Positions 26,723-37,854 are shown, counted from the stretch's first letter. The stretch is DNA of 64,000 bases from Clostridia bacterium (GCA_017466365.1 JAFTUG010000016.1:310001-374000), one strand, 5' to 3'. Notes: generated from the letters alone by a model not told the origin. A program made the numbers and translations.

Positions 26723-27928
26723 TTACATAGCTTCAACGATAGCCTTTGTATCTCTTGCGATAACAAGCTCTTCGTTTGTAGGAAGAACATAAACCTTAAC
26801 CTTTGAGTTTGCGGTTGAGATTTCACCTTCCTTGCCTCTGCGCATGATTTCGTTTGCTTCTGTATCAAGCTCAACGCCGAGGTAGCTCAAATTGTTGCAA
26901 ACGTCTGCACGAAGGTCGATTGTATTTTCGCCGATGCCGCCTGTGAATACGATAGCATCAACGCCGTCCATTGCTGCAACATAGCTGCCGATAAGCTTGC
27001 GAACCTGATATTTCTGAATGCTTCTTGCAAGGTGAGCTCTTTCGTTGCCGTTTGCTTCAGCTGCTGAAACGTCTCTGTCATCGCTGCCTACGCCTGAAAT
27101 GCCGAGAACGCCTGACTTCTTGTTGAGAATTGTATCTGTTTCTGCAGGAGTCCAGCCTTCCTTCTGCTGAAGGTAGGTGATAACGGAGGGGTCAACAGCG
27201 CCGCAGCGTGTGCCCATGATAAAGCCGTCAAGAGGAGTAAGACCCATGCTTGTGTCGATGCACTTGCCGCCCTTAACAGCGGTGATTGACGAGCCGTTGC
27301 CGAGGTGGCAGGTAACAATCTTGAGATCTTCGATGTTCTTGCCCATAACCTCTGCGCATCTTGCGCTTACGAAACGGTGAGATGTACCGTGGAAGCCGTA
27401 GCGGCGAACCTGATACTTCTCATAGTATTCATAAGGTACAGGGAAAATATATGCCTCGGGGGGCATTGTTGAATGGAATGCGTTATCAAAAACGGTAACC
27501 TGGGGAACATCCTTGCCGAAAACATCGATGCATGCATTGATGCCCTGAATGTGAGCAGGGTTGTGAAGGGGAGCAAGGTCGCAAAGGCTTTCGATGCCCT
27601 TGATAACTTCGTCTGTTACAAGAACGCTTTCGTTGAAGAGAGCGCCGCCCTGAACTATTCTGTGACCTACAGCGGAAATCTCGCTCAAGTCATCAATAAC
27701 CTTTGATGCACCTTCGGTAAGAGCCTTCTTAACCTGAAGAAATGCTTCTGTATGGTTTGCCATAAATACGGGAGTTTCAAACTTTTCGCCGTTTGCAGAG
27801 CCGCCGATGAAGCTTGTTTCCTGACCGATTTTTTCGCAGTTGCCCTTTGCAAGAACGGATTCGTTTTCCATATCAAAAAGCTGATATTTAAGGGATGAGC
27901 TGCCGCAGTTAATTACAAGAATTTTCAA
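26723..27928 (-). CDS. ackA: Acetate kinase
   Basis: 401 aa if started at TTG 27928, which has AGGAG 8 nt upstream and gives the canonical MKILVINCGSSSLKYQ; the GTG at 27937 would overlap the ribosome binding site. Family signatures are the first phosphate-binding motif NCGSSSLKYQLFD and the second HGTSHRFVSARCAE; catalytic-site motifs VFDNAFHSTMP and GGIGENTIDLRAD are present. Converts acetyl phosphate and ADP to acetate and ATP, the main ATP-yielding fermentation step. No pta gene is next to it; a consensus promoter lies upstream. Confidence 0.97.
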   Translation of the reverse strand: MKILVINCGSSSLKYQLFDMENESVLAKGNCEKIGQETSFIGGSANGEKFETPVFMANHTEAFLQVKKALTEGASKVIDDLSEISAVGHRIVQGGALFNESVLVTDEVIKGIESLCDLAPLHNPAHIQGINACIDVFGKDVPQVTVFDNAFHSTMPPEAYIFPVPYEYYEKYQVRRYGFHGTSHRFVSARCAEVMGKNIEDLKIVTCHLGNGSSITAVKGGKCIDTSMGLTPLDGFIMGTRCGAVDPSVITYLQQKEGWTPAETDTILNKKSGVLGISGVGSDDRDVSAAEANGNERAHLARSIQKYQVRKLIGSYVAAMDGVDAIVFTGGIGENTIDLRADVCNNLSYLGVELDTEANEIMRRGKEGEISTANSKVKVYVLPTNEELVIARDTKAIVEAM

Positions 27929-27981
27929 TTTTAACACTCCTAATAGTGAATATTTGCTTGATTTAAGCTTATAACTGTTAT

Positions 27982-28010
27982 ATTATATACTTATATTTCC
28001 TTTTTTTCAA
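27982..28010 (-). promoter_or_regulatory. SigA-type promoter of ackA
   Basis: Minus strand TTGAAA (28010-28005), 17 bp, TATAAT (27987-27982). Confidence 0.7.
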
Positions 28011-28059
28011 GTGTTTATTACATTAAATATAGCGGAATTTATAACGAAAGGTGCCGAAA

Positions 28060-29235
28060 ATGAAGGTTGCTGGTATAATAGCGGAATTTAATCCTTTCCA
28101 TAACGGACACAAGCTTCTTGTGCAAAAAGCACGGGAGGCGGGGTATACCCATGTTGTTGCTGTTATGAGCGGCAATTTTGTGCAGAGGGGGGAGCCTGCT
28201 GTTTTTCATCATTCCGTAAGAGCAAGGGCAGCTCTTGAAAACGGCGTTGACCTTGTTTTACAGCTTCCGTGCGTGTACGCAATGTCGGGTGCACAAAGCT
28301 TTGCAAGGGCAGGTGCGGAAATTATGAACGGAATGGGATGTGTCGATTCTCTTGTGTTCGGAAGCGAATGCGGAAATGCGGATTTGCTTTCAAAAACAGC
28401 CGAAACGGTTTACGGCGAAGACATAAAGCTTTTGCTTTCTTCTGAATTGGAGAAGGGAATTTCTTTCGCTTCTGCGAGAGAAAACGCATTAAGAAAAATC
28501 AATTCGGAATATGCCGATGTGATTCAAAGCCCTAACAATATTCTCGGCGTTGAATATATTGCTGCCTTGAAAAAACTCGGAAGTAAAATAAATCCCGTCA
28601 CATTTGAAAGAATAGGTGCGGCACACGATTCCGATGAAACAGAGGGGAATATCGCAGGTGCATCACTGATAAGAGAGTTTATAAGAAACGGTGAAGAATG
28701 GAAAAAGCTTGTCCCCGACAATGCTACAGAGCTTTATAATAGCTCCGATATTGCAGATATGAGCAGAATGGAAAGCGCAGTTCTTTATAAACTCCGCACT
28801 GTTTCGGCGCAGGAGCTTGCGAAGTCTCCCGATATAAGCGAGGGAATAGAAAACAGAATTCTTTCCGCAGCCAAGCAGGCAAGAAGCCTGGATGAGCTTT
28901 ATTCTATTGCAAAAACAAAGAGATATTCACATGCAAGAATAAGGAGAATTATCTGGAACTGCATTCTCGGAGTTACGGCTGATGATCTTAAAATGCCTGT
29001 TCCTTATATAAGAATAACAGGCTTCAATAATAAGGGAGCGGAGCTTATCAGGCATGCAAAAAATACCGCTGTTCTTCCGTTGATTTCCAAGTCTGCCGAC
29101 TTTTTACACCTTGACGAAAGAGCGCAAAGAGTGTTTTTTCTTGAATGTACGGCAGGAGATATCTATTCTCTTTGCAATGAAAAGCCTTCCGTTTGCGGAA
29201 CAGAAAAAAGCATAAGACCGATAATATTTGATTAA
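28060..29235 (+). CDS. tmcAL: tRNA(Met) cytidine acetate ligase TmcAL
   Basis: 391 aa from ATG 28060 (RBS GAAAGGTG); GTG 28051 lies inside that site. The N-terminal nucleotidyltransferase domain has the HxGH motif in IIAEFNPFHNGHKLL, then VVAVMSGNFVQRGEPAVFHHSVRARAAL-type conserved strands, then a helical C-terminal RNA-binding part. In B. subtilis TmcAL (YlbM) uses acetate and ATP to make N4-acetylcytidine at the wobble position of elongator tRNA-Met. Divergent from ackA, whose product is acetate. Confidence 0.9.
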   Translation: MKVAGIIAEFNPFHNGHKLLVQKAREAGYTHVVAVMSGNFVQRGEPAVFHHSVRARAALENGVDLVLQLPCVYAMSGAQSFARAGAEIMNGMGCVDSLVFGSECGNADLLSKTAETVYGEDIKLLLSSELEKGISFASARENALRKINSEYADVIQSPNNILGVEYIAALKKLGSKINPVTFERIGAAHDSDETEGNIAGASLIREFIRNGEEWKKLVPDNATELYNSSDIADMSRMESAVLYKLRTVSAQELAKSPDISEGIENRILSAAKQARSLDELYSIAKTKRYSHARIRRIIWNCILGVTADDLKMPVPYIRITGFNNKGAELIRHAKNTAVLPLISKSADFLHLDERAQRVFFLECTAGDIYSLCNEKPSVCGTEKSIRPIIFD

Positions 29236-29271
29236 AATTTAAAAATATCTATATAATATAATGCGATAAAG

Positions 29272-29308
29272 ACCAAACGGCAAAGAACCATTGCCGCTTG
29301 GTTTTCTT
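29272..29308 (+). terminator. Intrinsic terminator after tmcAL
   Basis: Stem ACCAAACGGCAA / TTGCCGCTTGGT (12 bp, one mismatch) with 7-nt loop followed by TTTCTTATTT, isolating tmcAL from rpoB. Confidence 0.8.
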
Positions 29309-29425
29309 ATTTGTCATTATTAACAAAACGGATAAAAAGTTGCACAAAAATATTTTTTAAAATATTCAAAATTTCGTATGAATGCACAAACATTAAATTT
29401 AAAAAATATTTTTAATATAAAAAGC

Positions 29426-29454
29426 TTGACTTATTGAATTGTTTGACATATAAT
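29426..29454 (+). promoter_or_regulatory. rpoBC promoter P1
   Basis: TTGACT (29426-29431), 17 bp, TATAAT (29449-29454): near-perfect SigA promoter in an AT-rich stretch. Confidence 0.75.
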
Positions 29455-29471
29455 GCTAAACTGCATATTAT
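29443..29471 (+). promoter_or_regulatory. rpoBC promoter P2, overlapping P1
   Basis: TTGACA (29443-29448) lies in the P1 spacer, with TATTAT (29466-29471) 17 bp downstream. P1 and P2 cannot be occupied together. Confidence 0.5.
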
Positions 29472-29485
29472 ACTGGAATTTAATA

Positions 29486-29602
29486 CCCTATATTTTACGA
29501 TTATTTTGCGTTTAAATAATTATTTATATAGGGAAATTCCCAAGCAAATTTTCGGCTTTCCACCAAATGGAAATTTCAAAGAAACGGAGTGAGTTTAGCC
29601 TA
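29486..29602 (+). other. Structured 5' leader of rpoB
   Basis: The ~120-nt AT-rich leader has CCCTATAT (29486-29493) able to pair with ATATAGGG (29526-29533), and a small GGGAAATTCCC palindrome just after it. No open reading frame and no L10-type leader is recognisable. The 29303-29425 stretch before the promoters holds only AT-rich DNA. Confidence 0.35.
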
Positions 29603-32600
29603 ATGCTGAAAGTTAATCCCGTTAAACGAGGAAGCTGCACACGCATGAGCTTCGGCAAAATCAATGAGGTTATGGATATGCCCAACCTGATTGAAATCCA
29701 GAAGTCCTCCTATCAGTGGTTCATCGAAACCGGACTCAAGGAGGTTTTCCGTGATATGGCGGATATCACGGACTACACAGGAAACTGGGTTCTCAGCTTC
29801 ATTGATTACCGCATGGATGATAAGCCCAAGTATACGGTTCGCGAATGCAAAGAGCGCGATGCCACATACGCGGCTCCCATGAGAGTAACCGTGCGTTTGC
29901 AAAACAAAGAAACAGGAATTATCAAAGAGTCCGAAGTCTTCATGGGTGATTTCCCCATTATGACCGAGAGCGGTACATTTGTTATCAACGGTGCGGAACG
30001 TGTTATTGTTTCCCAGCTCGTTCGTTCTCCCGGTGTTTATTACGGAATGACTCACGATAAGACAGGTATCGAGCTTTACACAAGTACCATCAACCCCAAC
30101 AGAGGTGCATGGCTTGAGTATGAAACCGATATCAACGATATTTTCTATGTCCGTATCGACAAAAACAGAAAAATTTACATCACTGCGTTTATCCGTGCTC
30201 TGGGTCTGAGCTCAAACGATGATATCCGCCGTTTCTTCGGTGAGGATGCAAAGCTTGAAGCTACCATGGAAAAGGATGAAACGAGAAACACCGAAGAAGC
30301 ACTTATGGAAGTGTTCAAGAAGCTTCGTCCCGGTGAACCCGTAACTCTTGAATCCGCACAGCAGCACATCGATAATCTTTTCTTCGATCCGCACAGATAT
30401 GACATTTCCAGAGTGGGCCGCTATAAATATAACAAAAAGCTTTCTCTGCTCAACCGTCTTCCCGGCTGCAAGGTTGCACAGCCCGTTATCTCCGAATATA
30501 CAGGCGAGCTTCTTGCCGAACCCGGTGAGATCCTTACGAAGCAGAAGGCACTTGAAATAGAGCAGGCAGGTGTTATGAAGGTTGTTGTTGCTTGTGAGGA
30601 CGGCAGCGAGCTGTTCGTTATCTCCAACGGCATGACCGACCCTGCAGCACTTCTTCCCGCAGAAATCACAAAAGATGAGCTTGATGCAATCGGCATCAAC
30701 GAAAAGGTACGCTTCTCCGTTCTTCACGAAATCGTTGAAAAGTGCGGTGAAGATAAGGCAGCTCTCCTTGCAGAAATGGCAGAACGCTGCGATGACCTTA
30801 TTCCCAAACACATCATTGTTGACGATATCTTTGCATCTGTCAACTATGTTAACTGCCTGACCAAGCGTGTCGGCAATGTTGACGATATAGACCATTTGGG
30901 CAACAGACGCATCCGTTCCGTAGGTGAGCTTCTTCAGAATCAGTTCAGAATCGGTCTTGCAAGAATGGAAAGAGTTGTCCGCGAAAGAATGGCAATTCAG
31001 GCACAGGAGGATGAAGATAAGATCACTCCGCAGACTCTTATCAATATCCGCCCCGTAATGGTAGCAATCAAGGAGTTTTTCGGTTCTTCACCGCTTTCAC
31101 AGTTCATGGACCAGTCCAACCCCCTTGCAGAGCTTACTCATAAGCGCCGTCTTTCGGCTCTCGGCCCCGGCGGTCTTTCACGAGATAGAGCAGGTTTCGA
31201 GGTTCGTGACGTTCACTATACTCATTACGGCAGAATGTGCCCCATCGAGACTCCCGAAGGTCCCAACATCGGTTTGATTTCTTACCTTGCAACCTTTGCA
31301 AAAATCAATGAATACGGCTTTATTGAAGCTCCCTTCAGAAAGATTGACAAAGAAACAGGCAAGGTTCTTGACGAGGTTGTTTACATGACAGCCGACGAAG
31401 AAGACGAGTTTGTAGTTGCACAGGCGAACGCACCGCTTGACAGCGAAAACCGTTTTGCAAAAGATAAGATTACCGCAAGATACAGAGACGAATTCATGGA
31501 GGTTGACAGCACTACCGTTGACTTCATGGACGTTTCACCCAAGATGGTTGTTTCCGTTGCAACCGCAATGATTCCCTTCCTTGAGAACGACGACGCAAAC
31601 CGTGCTCTCATGGGTTCAAACATGCAGAAGCAGGCTGTTCCTCTTCTTAAAACAGATGCTCCCATTGTTGGTACCGGTATGGAATACAAGGCAGCTGTTG
31701 ACTCGGGTGTTACCATCCTTGCCGCAGAAGGCGGCACAGTTACCAAGGTTTGCGCTGACGGTATTACCGTTATGGGCGACAGCGGTACAAGCAAATATTA
31801 TGAGCTTATCAAGTTCATGCGCTCTAACCAGGGCACATGTATCAACCAGCGTCCCATCGTTGAAGTTGGTCAGAGAGTTGAAAAGAACGAGGTTATCGCG
31901 GACGGTCCCGCAACCGACCACGGTGAAATCAGCCTTGGTAAAAATGCTCTCGTCGGCTTTATGACATGGGAAGGCTATAACTACGAGGACGCCGTTCTCG
32001 TTAACGAAAAAATTGTTCGTGACGATGTTTACACATCAATTCACATTGAAGAATATGAAACCGAGGCAAGAGATACAAAGCTCGGCCCCGAAGAAATTAC
32101 AAGAGATATTCCCAACGTCGGTGAGGATGCACTCGGCAACCTTGACGAACGCGGAATTATCAGAATAGGTGCAGAGGTTCAGTCAGGCGATATCCTTGTA
32201 GGTAAGGTTACTCCCAAGGGTGAAACCGAGCTTACCGCTGAAGAAAGACTTCTCCGCGCAATCTTCGGCGAAAAGGCAAAGGAAGTCAGAGACACCTCTC
32301 TTAAAGTTCCTCACGGTGAATACGGTATTGTTGTTAATGTTGAAGTTTTCACAAGAGAAAACAGCGATGAGCTTTCACCCGGCGTAAACAAGGTAGTTCG
32401 CTGCTACATTGCCCAGAAGCGTAAGCTTTCGGTAGGCGATAAGATGGCAGGCCGCCACGGTAACAAGGGCGTTGTTTCAAGAATTCTTCCCCAGGAAGAT
32501 ATGCCCTTCCTTCCCGACGGTACACCCCTTGATATCGTTCTTAACCCCCTCGGCGTTCCTTCCCGAATGAATATCGGTCAGGTTCTCGAGGTTCACCTCG

Positions 32601-33442
32601 GCTTTGCCGCAAGAGCTCTCGGATATAAGATGATGACTCCCGTGTTCGACGGCGCTCACGAAGATGATATCACCGAGGCATTCAAAGAGGCAAACAGAGT
32701 TGCAATGGAAGAGGCAGAAAAGGAAGCAGCCGCAAAGGGTGTTGAATTTGATCCCTCAACCGTTCCCCAGCTTCGTCTTGACTGCAAGTCAATTCTTACC
32801 GACGGCAGAACGGGCAGAAAGTTCGATAACCCCGTAACAGTCGGTGTCATGTATTATCTTAAGTTGCATCACCTTGTTGACGATAAGATTCATGCCCGTT
32901 CAACAGGTCCTTACTCACTCGTTACACAGCAGCCTCTGGGCGGTAAAGCACAGTTCGGCGGTCAGCGTTTCGGTGAAATGGAAGTTTGGGCACTTGAAGC
33001 TTACGGCGCAGCTTACACACTTCAGGAAATTCTTACCGTTAAGTCCGATGACGTTGTCGGTCGTGTTAAGACCTACGAAGCAATTGTCAAGGGCAAAAAC
33101 GTTCCCACACCCGGTATTCCCGAGTCCTTTAAGGTTCTCATCAAGGAGCTTCAGGCGCTTGCGCTTGATATCAAGGTTCTCGACGAAAACAATGAAGAAA
33201 TCGATCTCCGTCAGTCATTTGACAACGAAGATGCAGGCTTTGTTTCGGATGATAAGGCATTCCAGAATGTTAACGATGCCGAGCAGAGCGAGGATTTTAT
33301 GATTGACGAGGACAGTGAAGATAACGATATCTTCATCAGAGACACAGACGGCGATGATGAAATGTATGACGACTTGCAGGAAGAAATGGAAGTTGAAGAC
33401 TACGGTTTTGACTTTGAAGCTTCGGAGGACGATTATGAATAA
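29603..33442 (+). CDS. rpoB: DNA-directed RNA polymerase subunit beta
   Basis: 1279 aa from ATG 29603, supported by CGGAGTGAG upstream; the ATG at 29567 has no ribosome binding site. The conserved core is complete: [23 protein letters not shown]-type motif [17 protein letters not shown], the rifampicin region [20 protein letters not shown] followed by [20 protein letters not shown], the [13 protein letters not shown] switch, and the C-terminal [20 protein letters not shown]. Positions equivalent to E. coli D516, H526 and S531 are unchanged. The last ~60 residues form an acidic tail (over half D/E), longer than in B. subtilis. Followed 39 nt later by rpoC. Confidence 0.98.
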   Translation: MLKVNPVKRGSCTRMSFGKINEVMDMPNLIEIQKSSYQWFIETGLKEVFRDMADITDYTGNWVLSFIDYRMDDKPKYTVRECKERDATYAAPMRVTVRLQNKETGIIKESEVFMGDFPIMTESGTFVINGAERVIVSQLVRSPGVYYGMTHDKTGIELYTSTINPNRGAWLEYETDINDIFYVRIDKNRKIYITAFIRALGLSSNDDIRRFFGEDAKLEATMEKDETRNTEEALMEVFKKLRPGEPVTLESAQQHIDNLFFDPHRYDISRVGRYKYNKKLSLLNRLPGCKVAQPVISEYTGELLAEPGEILTKQKALEIEQAGVMKVVVACEDGSELFVISNGMTDPAALLPAEITKDELDAIGINEKVRFSVLHEIVEKCGEDKAALLAEMAERCDDLIPKHIIVDDIFASVNYVNCLTKRVGNVDDIDHLGNRRIRSVGELLQNQFRIGLARMERVVRERMAIQAQEDEDKITPQTLINIRPVMVAIKEFFGSSPLSQFMDQSNPLAELTHKRRLSALGPGGLSRDRAGFEVRDVHYTHYGRMCPIETPEGPNIGLISYLATFAKINEYGFIEAPFRKIDKETGKVLDEVVYMTADEEDEFVVAQANAPLDSENRFAKDKITARYRDEFMEVDSTTVDFMDVSPKMVVSVATAMIPFLENDDANRALMGSNMQKQAVPLLKTDAPIVGTGMEYKAAVDSGVTILAAEGGTVTKVCADGITVMGDSGTSKYYELIKFMRSNQGTCINQRPIVEVGQRVEKNEVIADGPATDHGEISLGKNALVGFMTWEGYNYEDAVLVNEKIVRDDVYTSIHIEEYETEARDTKLGPEEITRDIPNVGEDALGNLDERGIIRIGAEVQSGDILVGKVTPKGETELTAEERLLRAIFGEKAKEVRDTSLKVPHGEYGIVVNVEVFTRENSDELSPGVNKVVRCYIAQKRKLSVGDKMAGRHGNKGVVSRILPQEDMPFLPDGTPLDIVLNPLGVPSRMNIGQVLEVHLGFAARALGYKMMTPVFDGAHEDDITEAFKEANRVAMEEAEKEAAAKGVEFDPSTVPQLRLDCKSILTDGRTGRKFDNPVTVGVMYYLKLHHLVDDKIHARSTGPYSLVTQQPLGGKAQFGGQRFGEMEVWALEAYGAAYTLQEILTVKSDDVVGRVKTYEAIVKGKNVPTPGIPESFKVLIKELQALALDIKVLDENNEEIDLRQSFDNEDAGFVSDDKAFQNVNDAEQSEDFMIDEDSEDNDIFIRDTDGDDEMYDDLQEEMEVEDYGFDFEASEDDYE

Positions 33443-33481
33443 TCGCCATTTCCAAAAATCTAACGGAAGGGGCATCGTTTA

Positions 33482-36400
33482 ATGGAAAATATTGAATCCA
33501 ACAGCAACCTTACATTTGAATCCATAAAAATCGGCCTTGCTTCGCCCGACCAGATAAGAGAGTGGTCATACGGTGAAGTCAAGAAGCCCGAAACCATAAA
33601 CTACAGAACTCTCAAGCCCGAAAAGGACGGTCTTTTCTGCGAAAAGATTTTCGGACCCCAGAAGGACTGGGAGTGCCACTGCGGAAAGTATAAGAGAATC
33701 CGCTATAAGGGCAAAATCTGCGAACGCTGCGGTGTTGAAATCACAAGAGCAAAGGTTCGCCGTGAAAGAATGGGCCACATTGAGCTGGCTACACCTGTTT
33801 CACATATCTGGTATTTCAAGGGTATCCCCTCAAGAATGGGTCTTATCCTTGATATATCACCCAGAGACCTCGAAAAGGTTCTCTATTTTGCAAAGCATAT
33901 TGTTATTGATCCCGGCGACACACCCCTTGAAAAGTATCAGACTCTTGACGAGAAGGATTACGAAGAGTACAGACTCCGCTACGAGGATGATTTCAAGGCA
34001 GGCATGGGCGCAGAGGCAATAAAGGAGCTTCTTGCGGAAATCAACCTTGAAGAGCTTTCTGCAAAGCTTAAGGATGAAATGGAATCGGCATCGGGTCAGA
34101 AGAGAGCAAAAGCTCTCAAGCGCCTCGAAGTTGTTGAGGCATTCAGACAGTCGGGCAACAGACCCGAGTGGATGATTCTCGATGTTATTCCCGTAATTCC
34201 TCCCGAAATCAGACCCATGGTTCAGCTTGAAGGCGGCAGATTTGCCACCTCCGACCTTAATGACCTTTACAGACGCGTTATCAACAGAAATAACCGTCTT
34301 GCAAAGCTTATAGAACTCGGTTCCCCCGAAATCATTATCAGAAACGAAAAGAGAATGCTTCAGGAAGCTGTTGATGCTCTTATTGATAACGGCAGAAGAG
34401 GCAGACCCGTTACAGGTCCCAACAACAGAGCACTCAAATCTCTTTCCGATATGCTTAAGGGTAAGCAGGGACGTTTCAGACAGAACCTTCTCGGTAAGCG
34501 TGTTGACTATTCGGGCCGTTCGGTTATCGTTGTTGGTCCCGAACTCAAGCTTTATCAGTGCGGTCTCCCCAAGGAAATGGCTCTCGAGCTCTTCAAGCCC
34601 TTCGTAATGAAGCGTCTTGTTGAAACCGAGGTTGCAGGTAACGTTAAGTCAGCCCGTAAGATGGTTGAACGTTCAAATCCTGCAGTTTGGGATGCACTTG
34701 AAGTTGTAATCAAGGATCATCCCGTTATGCTTAACCGTGCTCCCACTCTTCACAGACTCGGTATTCAGGCTTTTGAACCCGTTCTCGTAGAAGGCAGAGC
34801 CATTAAGCTTCATCCCCTCGTATGTACCGCTTTCAACGCTGACTTCGACGGTGACCAGATGGCTGTTCACGTTCCTCTTTCGGCAGAGGCACAGGCAGAA
34901 GCACGTTTCCTCATGCTCGCTGCCAATAACCTCCTCAAGCCTTCGGACGGACGCCCTGTTGCCGTTCCCACACAGGATATGATTCTGGGTTCATATTACC
35001 TTACAATGGTAAATGATAATAATCCCGAAAATTCAGACTATAATCCCGATAACCCCTGCGAACCCGGTGCTGCATGGGAAGCAAAGGATGAAAACGGAAA
35101 TCTTATCCTCGATGAAAACGGCGAAAGAATTCTTGTTTATAAAACATTCGGCAGTGTTGACGAAGCCATGATGGCATATGATGAAGGTGATATCGGTCTT
35201 CATGTCAACATCAAAATCCGCATGACCAAGGAAGTTAACGGCGAAAAGATTACCCGCCTTGTTAAGACAACTCTCGGTAAGGTTATCTTTAACGGTCCCG
35301 TTCCCCAGGATCTCGGATTTATCGACAGAAGCAACCCCGACAACCTCTTTACTCCCGAGGTTGACGTACTTGTTAATAAGAAGATGCTCGGCAAGATTAT
35401 TGACCGCTGCATTAAGGTTCACGGAACTGCTGTTTCCGCTGATGTTCTTGATAAAATCAAGGCACAGGGCTATAACTATTCAACACGAAGCGGCATCACC
35501 GTTGCCGTTGTTGACGCAACAATTCCTCCCCAGAAGAAAGCTCTTCTCGAAGTTGCGGAGAAGAAGGTTTCCAAGATTACCAGAAACTACGAAAGAGGTC
35601 TCATCACCAACGATGAGCGCTCTGAAGAAGTTATCAAGGCTTGGGAAGATTGTACCAAGGATGTTGCCGCAGAGCTTAAGAAGAACTTCAAAAAGTTCAA
35701 TCCCATCAACATGATGCTTGACTCCGGTGCCCGTGGTAACGATTCACAGCTTCGTCAGCTTGCAGGTATGCGTGGTCTTATCGCAAACACCGCAGGTAAA
35801 ACCATCGAGGTTCCCATTAAGGCTAACTACCGTGAAGGCCTTAATATTTCAGAATATTTCATTTCTTCCCGTGGTGCCCGTAAAGGTCTTGCCGATACGG
35901 CTCTTCGTACAGCTGACTCGGGTTACCTTACCCGCCGCCTTGTTGACGTTTCACAGGAAGTTATTATCCATCAGGAAGACTGCCATTGCACCGACGGTAT
36001 CAATGTATATGATATTTATGACGGCGATCCCAAGTCCGGCGGCAGAAAGATTGTAGGTCTCGCAGAAAGACTTACCGGCAGATTCCTTCTTGAAGATTAT
36101 GTTGACCCCGCAACCGGCGAGCTTCTTGCTTCCAAGGATGTTATGGTCAATGATGCAACTGCCGAAAAGGTTGCAGCAAGCGTTCAGAGAGAAACCGATA
36201 AGAAGATTGCTGCAGGCGAGCTTCCCGAAGGCTCAAGAGCGCAGATCAAGATTCGTTCACTCCTTTCCTGCTGCTCTGACAGAGGCGTCTGCATTAAGTG
36301 CTACGGTGCAAACCTTGCAACAGGTGATCCCGTAACAGTCGGTGAAGCAGTAGGTATTATTGCCGCACAGTCCATCGGTGAACCCGGTACTCAGCTTACG

Positions 36401-37213
36401 ATGAGAACCTTCCACACCGGCGGTGCTGCCGACCAGTCCGATATTACCACCGGTCTTCCCAGAATTGAAGAGCTCTTTGAAGCACGTAAACCCAAGATGC
36501 TTGCCATTATGAGTGAAATCGACGGTGTTGTTTCCTTCAGAGAAATCAAGAAGAGCCAGCATGTTGTTGTTACTGCTGATGACGGCGAAGAGAGAACTTA
36601 TCTCATTCCCTACGGCTTCCGTCTTAAGGTTACCGAAGGACAGAAGGTTGCAAAGGGTGCACAGCTTACCGAAGGTGCACAGAGCCCCCACGATATTCTT
36701 GCAATTCTCGGTGTTGAGGCTGTCCATGATTACCTCATCAGAGAAGTACAGAGAACTTACCGCGGTCAGGGTGTTGATATCAACGATAAGCATATCGAAG
36801 TTATTGTTCGCCAGATGATGAGAAAGGTCAGAATTTCCGAACCCGGTGATTCCAAGTTCCTTCCCGGCATTGTTGTTGAAAAGGCAGAATTCAGAGAAGA
36901 AAACGAAAGAATTACAAGAGAAGCTGCAGAAAAGGGCGAAGAACCCAAGCTTGCACAGGCAGTACCCACTCTTATGGGTATCACCAAGTCTTCACTTGCA
37001 ACAGATTCATTCCTCTCTGCTGCATCCTTCCAGGAAACAACAAGAGTTCTTACCGATGCCGCTATCAAGGGCAAAACAGACCCGCTTATCGGTCTTAAGG
37101 AGAACGTAATTATCGGTAAACTCCTTCCCTCGGGCACAGGTATGAAGTGCTACAGCAACGTAAATGTTTTCTCAACAGGAAAATTCAGCAATACTACTGA
37201 AAATGTTGATTGA
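33482..37213 (+). CDS. rpoC: DNA-directed RNA polymerase subunit beta'
   Basis: 1243 aa. N-terminal zinc site CHCGKYKR and CERCGVEIT, the catalytic [12 protein letters not shown] with three Mg-binding Asp, second zinc site in [13 protein letters not shown], and the bridge helix/trigger loop region [20 protein letters not shown] and RTFHTGGAA. Length and order are normal for Clostridia. RBS GGAAGGGG. A distinctive short insertion ([19 protein letters not shown]) lies after the active-site region, a place where Firmicutes vary. Confidence 0.98.
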   Translation: MENIESNSNLTFESIKIGLASPDQIREWSYGEVKKPETINYRTLKPEKDGLFCEKIFGPQKDWECHCGKYKRIRYKGKICERCGVEITRAKVRRERMGHIELATPVSHIWYFKGIPSRMGLILDISPRDLEKVLYFAKHIVIDPGDTPLEKYQTLDEKDYEEYRLRYEDDFKAGMGAEAIKELLAEINLEELSAKLKDEMESASGQKRAKALKRLEVVEAFRQSGNRPEWMILDVIPVIPPEIRPMVQLEGGRFATSDLNDLYRRVINRNNRLAKLIELGSPEIIIRNEKRMLQEAVDALIDNGRRGRPVTGPNNRALKSLSDMLKGKQGRFRQNLLGKRVDYSGRSVIVVGPELKLYQCGLPKEMALELFKPFVMKRLVETEVAGNVKSARKMVERSNPAVWDALEVVIKDHPVMLNRAPTLHRLGIQAFEPVLVEGRAIKLHPLVCTAFNADFDGDQMAVHVPLSAEAQAEARFLMLAANNLLKPSDGRPVAVPTQDMILGSYYLTMVNDNNPENSDYNPDNPCEPGAAWEAKDENGNLILDENGERILVYKTFGSVDEAMMAYDEGDIGLHVNIKIRMTKEVNGEKITRLVKTTLGKVIFNGPVPQDLGFIDRSNPDNLFTPEVDVLVNKKMLGKIIDRCIKVHGTAVSADVLDKIKAQGYNYSTRSGITVAVVDATIPPQKKALLEVAEKKVSKITRNYERGLITNDERSEEVIKAWEDCTKDVAAELKKNFKKFNPINMMLDSGARGNDSQLRQLAGMRGLIANTAGKTIEVPIKANYREGLNISEYFISSRGARKGLADTALRTADSGYLTRRLVDVSQEVIIHQEDCHCTDGINVYDIYDGDPKSGGRKIVGLAERLTGRFLLEDYVDPATGELLASKDVMVNDATAEKVAASVQRETDKKIAAGELPEGSRAQIKIRSLLSCCSDRGVCIKCYGANLATGDPVTVGEAVGIIAAQSIGEPGTQLTMRTFHTGGAADQSDITTGLPRIEELFEARKPKMLAIMSEIDGVVSFREIKKSQHVVVTADDGEERTYLIPYGFRLKVTEGQKVAKGAQLTEGAQSPHDILAILGVEAVHDYLIREVQRTYRGQGVDINDKHIEVIVRQMMRKVRISEPGDSKFLPGIVVEKAEFREENERITREAAEKGEEPKLAQAVPTLMGITKSSLATDSFLSAASFQETTRVLTDAAIKGKTDPLIGLKENVIIGKLLPSGTGMKCYSNVNVFSTGKFSNTTENVD

Positions 37214-37228
37214 TTTTTGTAGAAACTG

Positions 37229-37258
37229 TTGACAAACCGTGCCAACATGTGATAAAAT
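37229..37258 (+). promoter_or_regulatory. SigA-type promoter of rpsL
   Basis: TTGACA (37229-37234), 18 bp, TAAAAT (37253-37258), only 16 bp after the rpoC stop. Confidence 0.7.
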
Positions 37259-37263
37259 ACTAA

Positions 37264-37314
37264 ATCGTGGTGTTCTGAAGCTCTGCTCTTTGCAGAGCGG
37301 AGCTTCTGCACGAT
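37264..37314 (+). promoter_or_regulatory. Long base-paired leader hairpin of rpsL
   Basis: Inner stem GAAGCTCTGCTCT / AGAGCGGAGCTTC (13 pairs, one G-U) with TTGC loop at 37277-37306, and outer stem ATCGTG / CACGAT (37264-37269 with 37309-37314) separated by small internal loops. There is no T-tract after it, so it is more like a regulatory leader than a terminator. It begins just after the promoter, near the expected transcript start. Confidence 0.6.
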
Positions 37315-37344
37315 ATATAATTTCAAAGAAAGGAGAGATTGTTT

Positions 37345-37767
37345 TTGCCTACCTTTAATCAGCTCGTTCGTAACGGCAGGGAAACACTTGAAAAGAAGCC
37401 CAAGGCTCCCGCACTTTTGAAGGGTCTCAACTCAAAGAAGAATGTTCTTACAGATCAGGATTCTCCCCAGAAGCGTGGTGTATGCACCGCTGTTAAGACT
37501 GCAACCCCCAAAAAGCCCAACTCGGCTCTTCGTAAAATCGCAAGAGTTCGTCTCACAAACGGCATCGAGGTTTCAGCTTATATTCCTGGTGTTGGCCATA
37601 ACCTTCAGGAACACTCCGTTGTTCTTATCAGAGGCGGTCGTGTTAAGGACCTTCCCGGTGTACGTTACCACATCATCCGCGGTACACTTGATACCCAGGG
37701 CGTTAACGGCAGAATGCAGGCCCGTTCAAAGTACGGTGCAAAGCGTCCCAAGGCAGCCAAGAAATAA
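37345..37767 (+). CDS. rpsL: 30S ribosomal protein S12
   Basis: 140 aa from TTG 37345, the only start giving the conserved [13 protein letters not shown] and correctly spaced from AAAGGAGAG (37329-37336). S12 signatures [17 protein letters not shown] and [20 protein letters not shown] are intact, and the lysines at which streptomycin-resistance substitutions occur (in TPKKPNS and RVKDLPG) are wild type. A 15-residue insertion-like stretch near residues 26-40 ([15 protein letters not shown]) is typical of some Clostridia. Decoding-centre protein of the 30S subunit. Confidence 0.97.
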   Translation: MPTFNQLVRNGRETLEKKPKAPALLKGLNSKKNVLTDQDSPQKRGVCTAVKTATPKKPNSALRKIARVRLTNGIEVSAYIPGVGHNLQEHSVVLIRGGRVKDLPGVRYHIIRGTLDTQGVNGRMQARSKYGAKRPKAAKK

Positions 37768-37806
37768 TCCGCAACCAATTTTTGAGACAAATCTTCTTGC
37801 AGGCTG

Positions 37807-37826
37807 AAAAAGCAAAAATGCTTTTT
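37807..37826 (+). other. Hairpin between rpsL and rpsG
   Basis: AAAAAGCA-AAAA-TGCTTTTT, an 8-bp stem whose 3' arm supplies a T-run. It may be a weak terminator or attenuator; its 3' end overlaps the -35 box of the next promoter. Confidence 0.45.
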
Positions 37827-37853
37827 GACCAATGCAAGGGTATATTATATATA
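37825..37853 (+). promoter_or_regulatory. Candidate internal promoter of rpsG-fusA
   Basis: TTGACC (37825-37830), 17 bp, TATATA (37848-37853), about 83 bp upstream of the rpsG start. The leader after it has a GC-rich partial palindrome CGTTGGCGCCACG (37870-37882). Confidence 0.5.
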
Positions 37854-37854
37854 A

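Noticed and set aside
29303..29602. A ribosomal-protein-type leader or riboswitch upstream of rpoB
   Set aside because: The region is AT-rich, lacks conserved aptamer-like motifs and shows only one modest long-range pairing.
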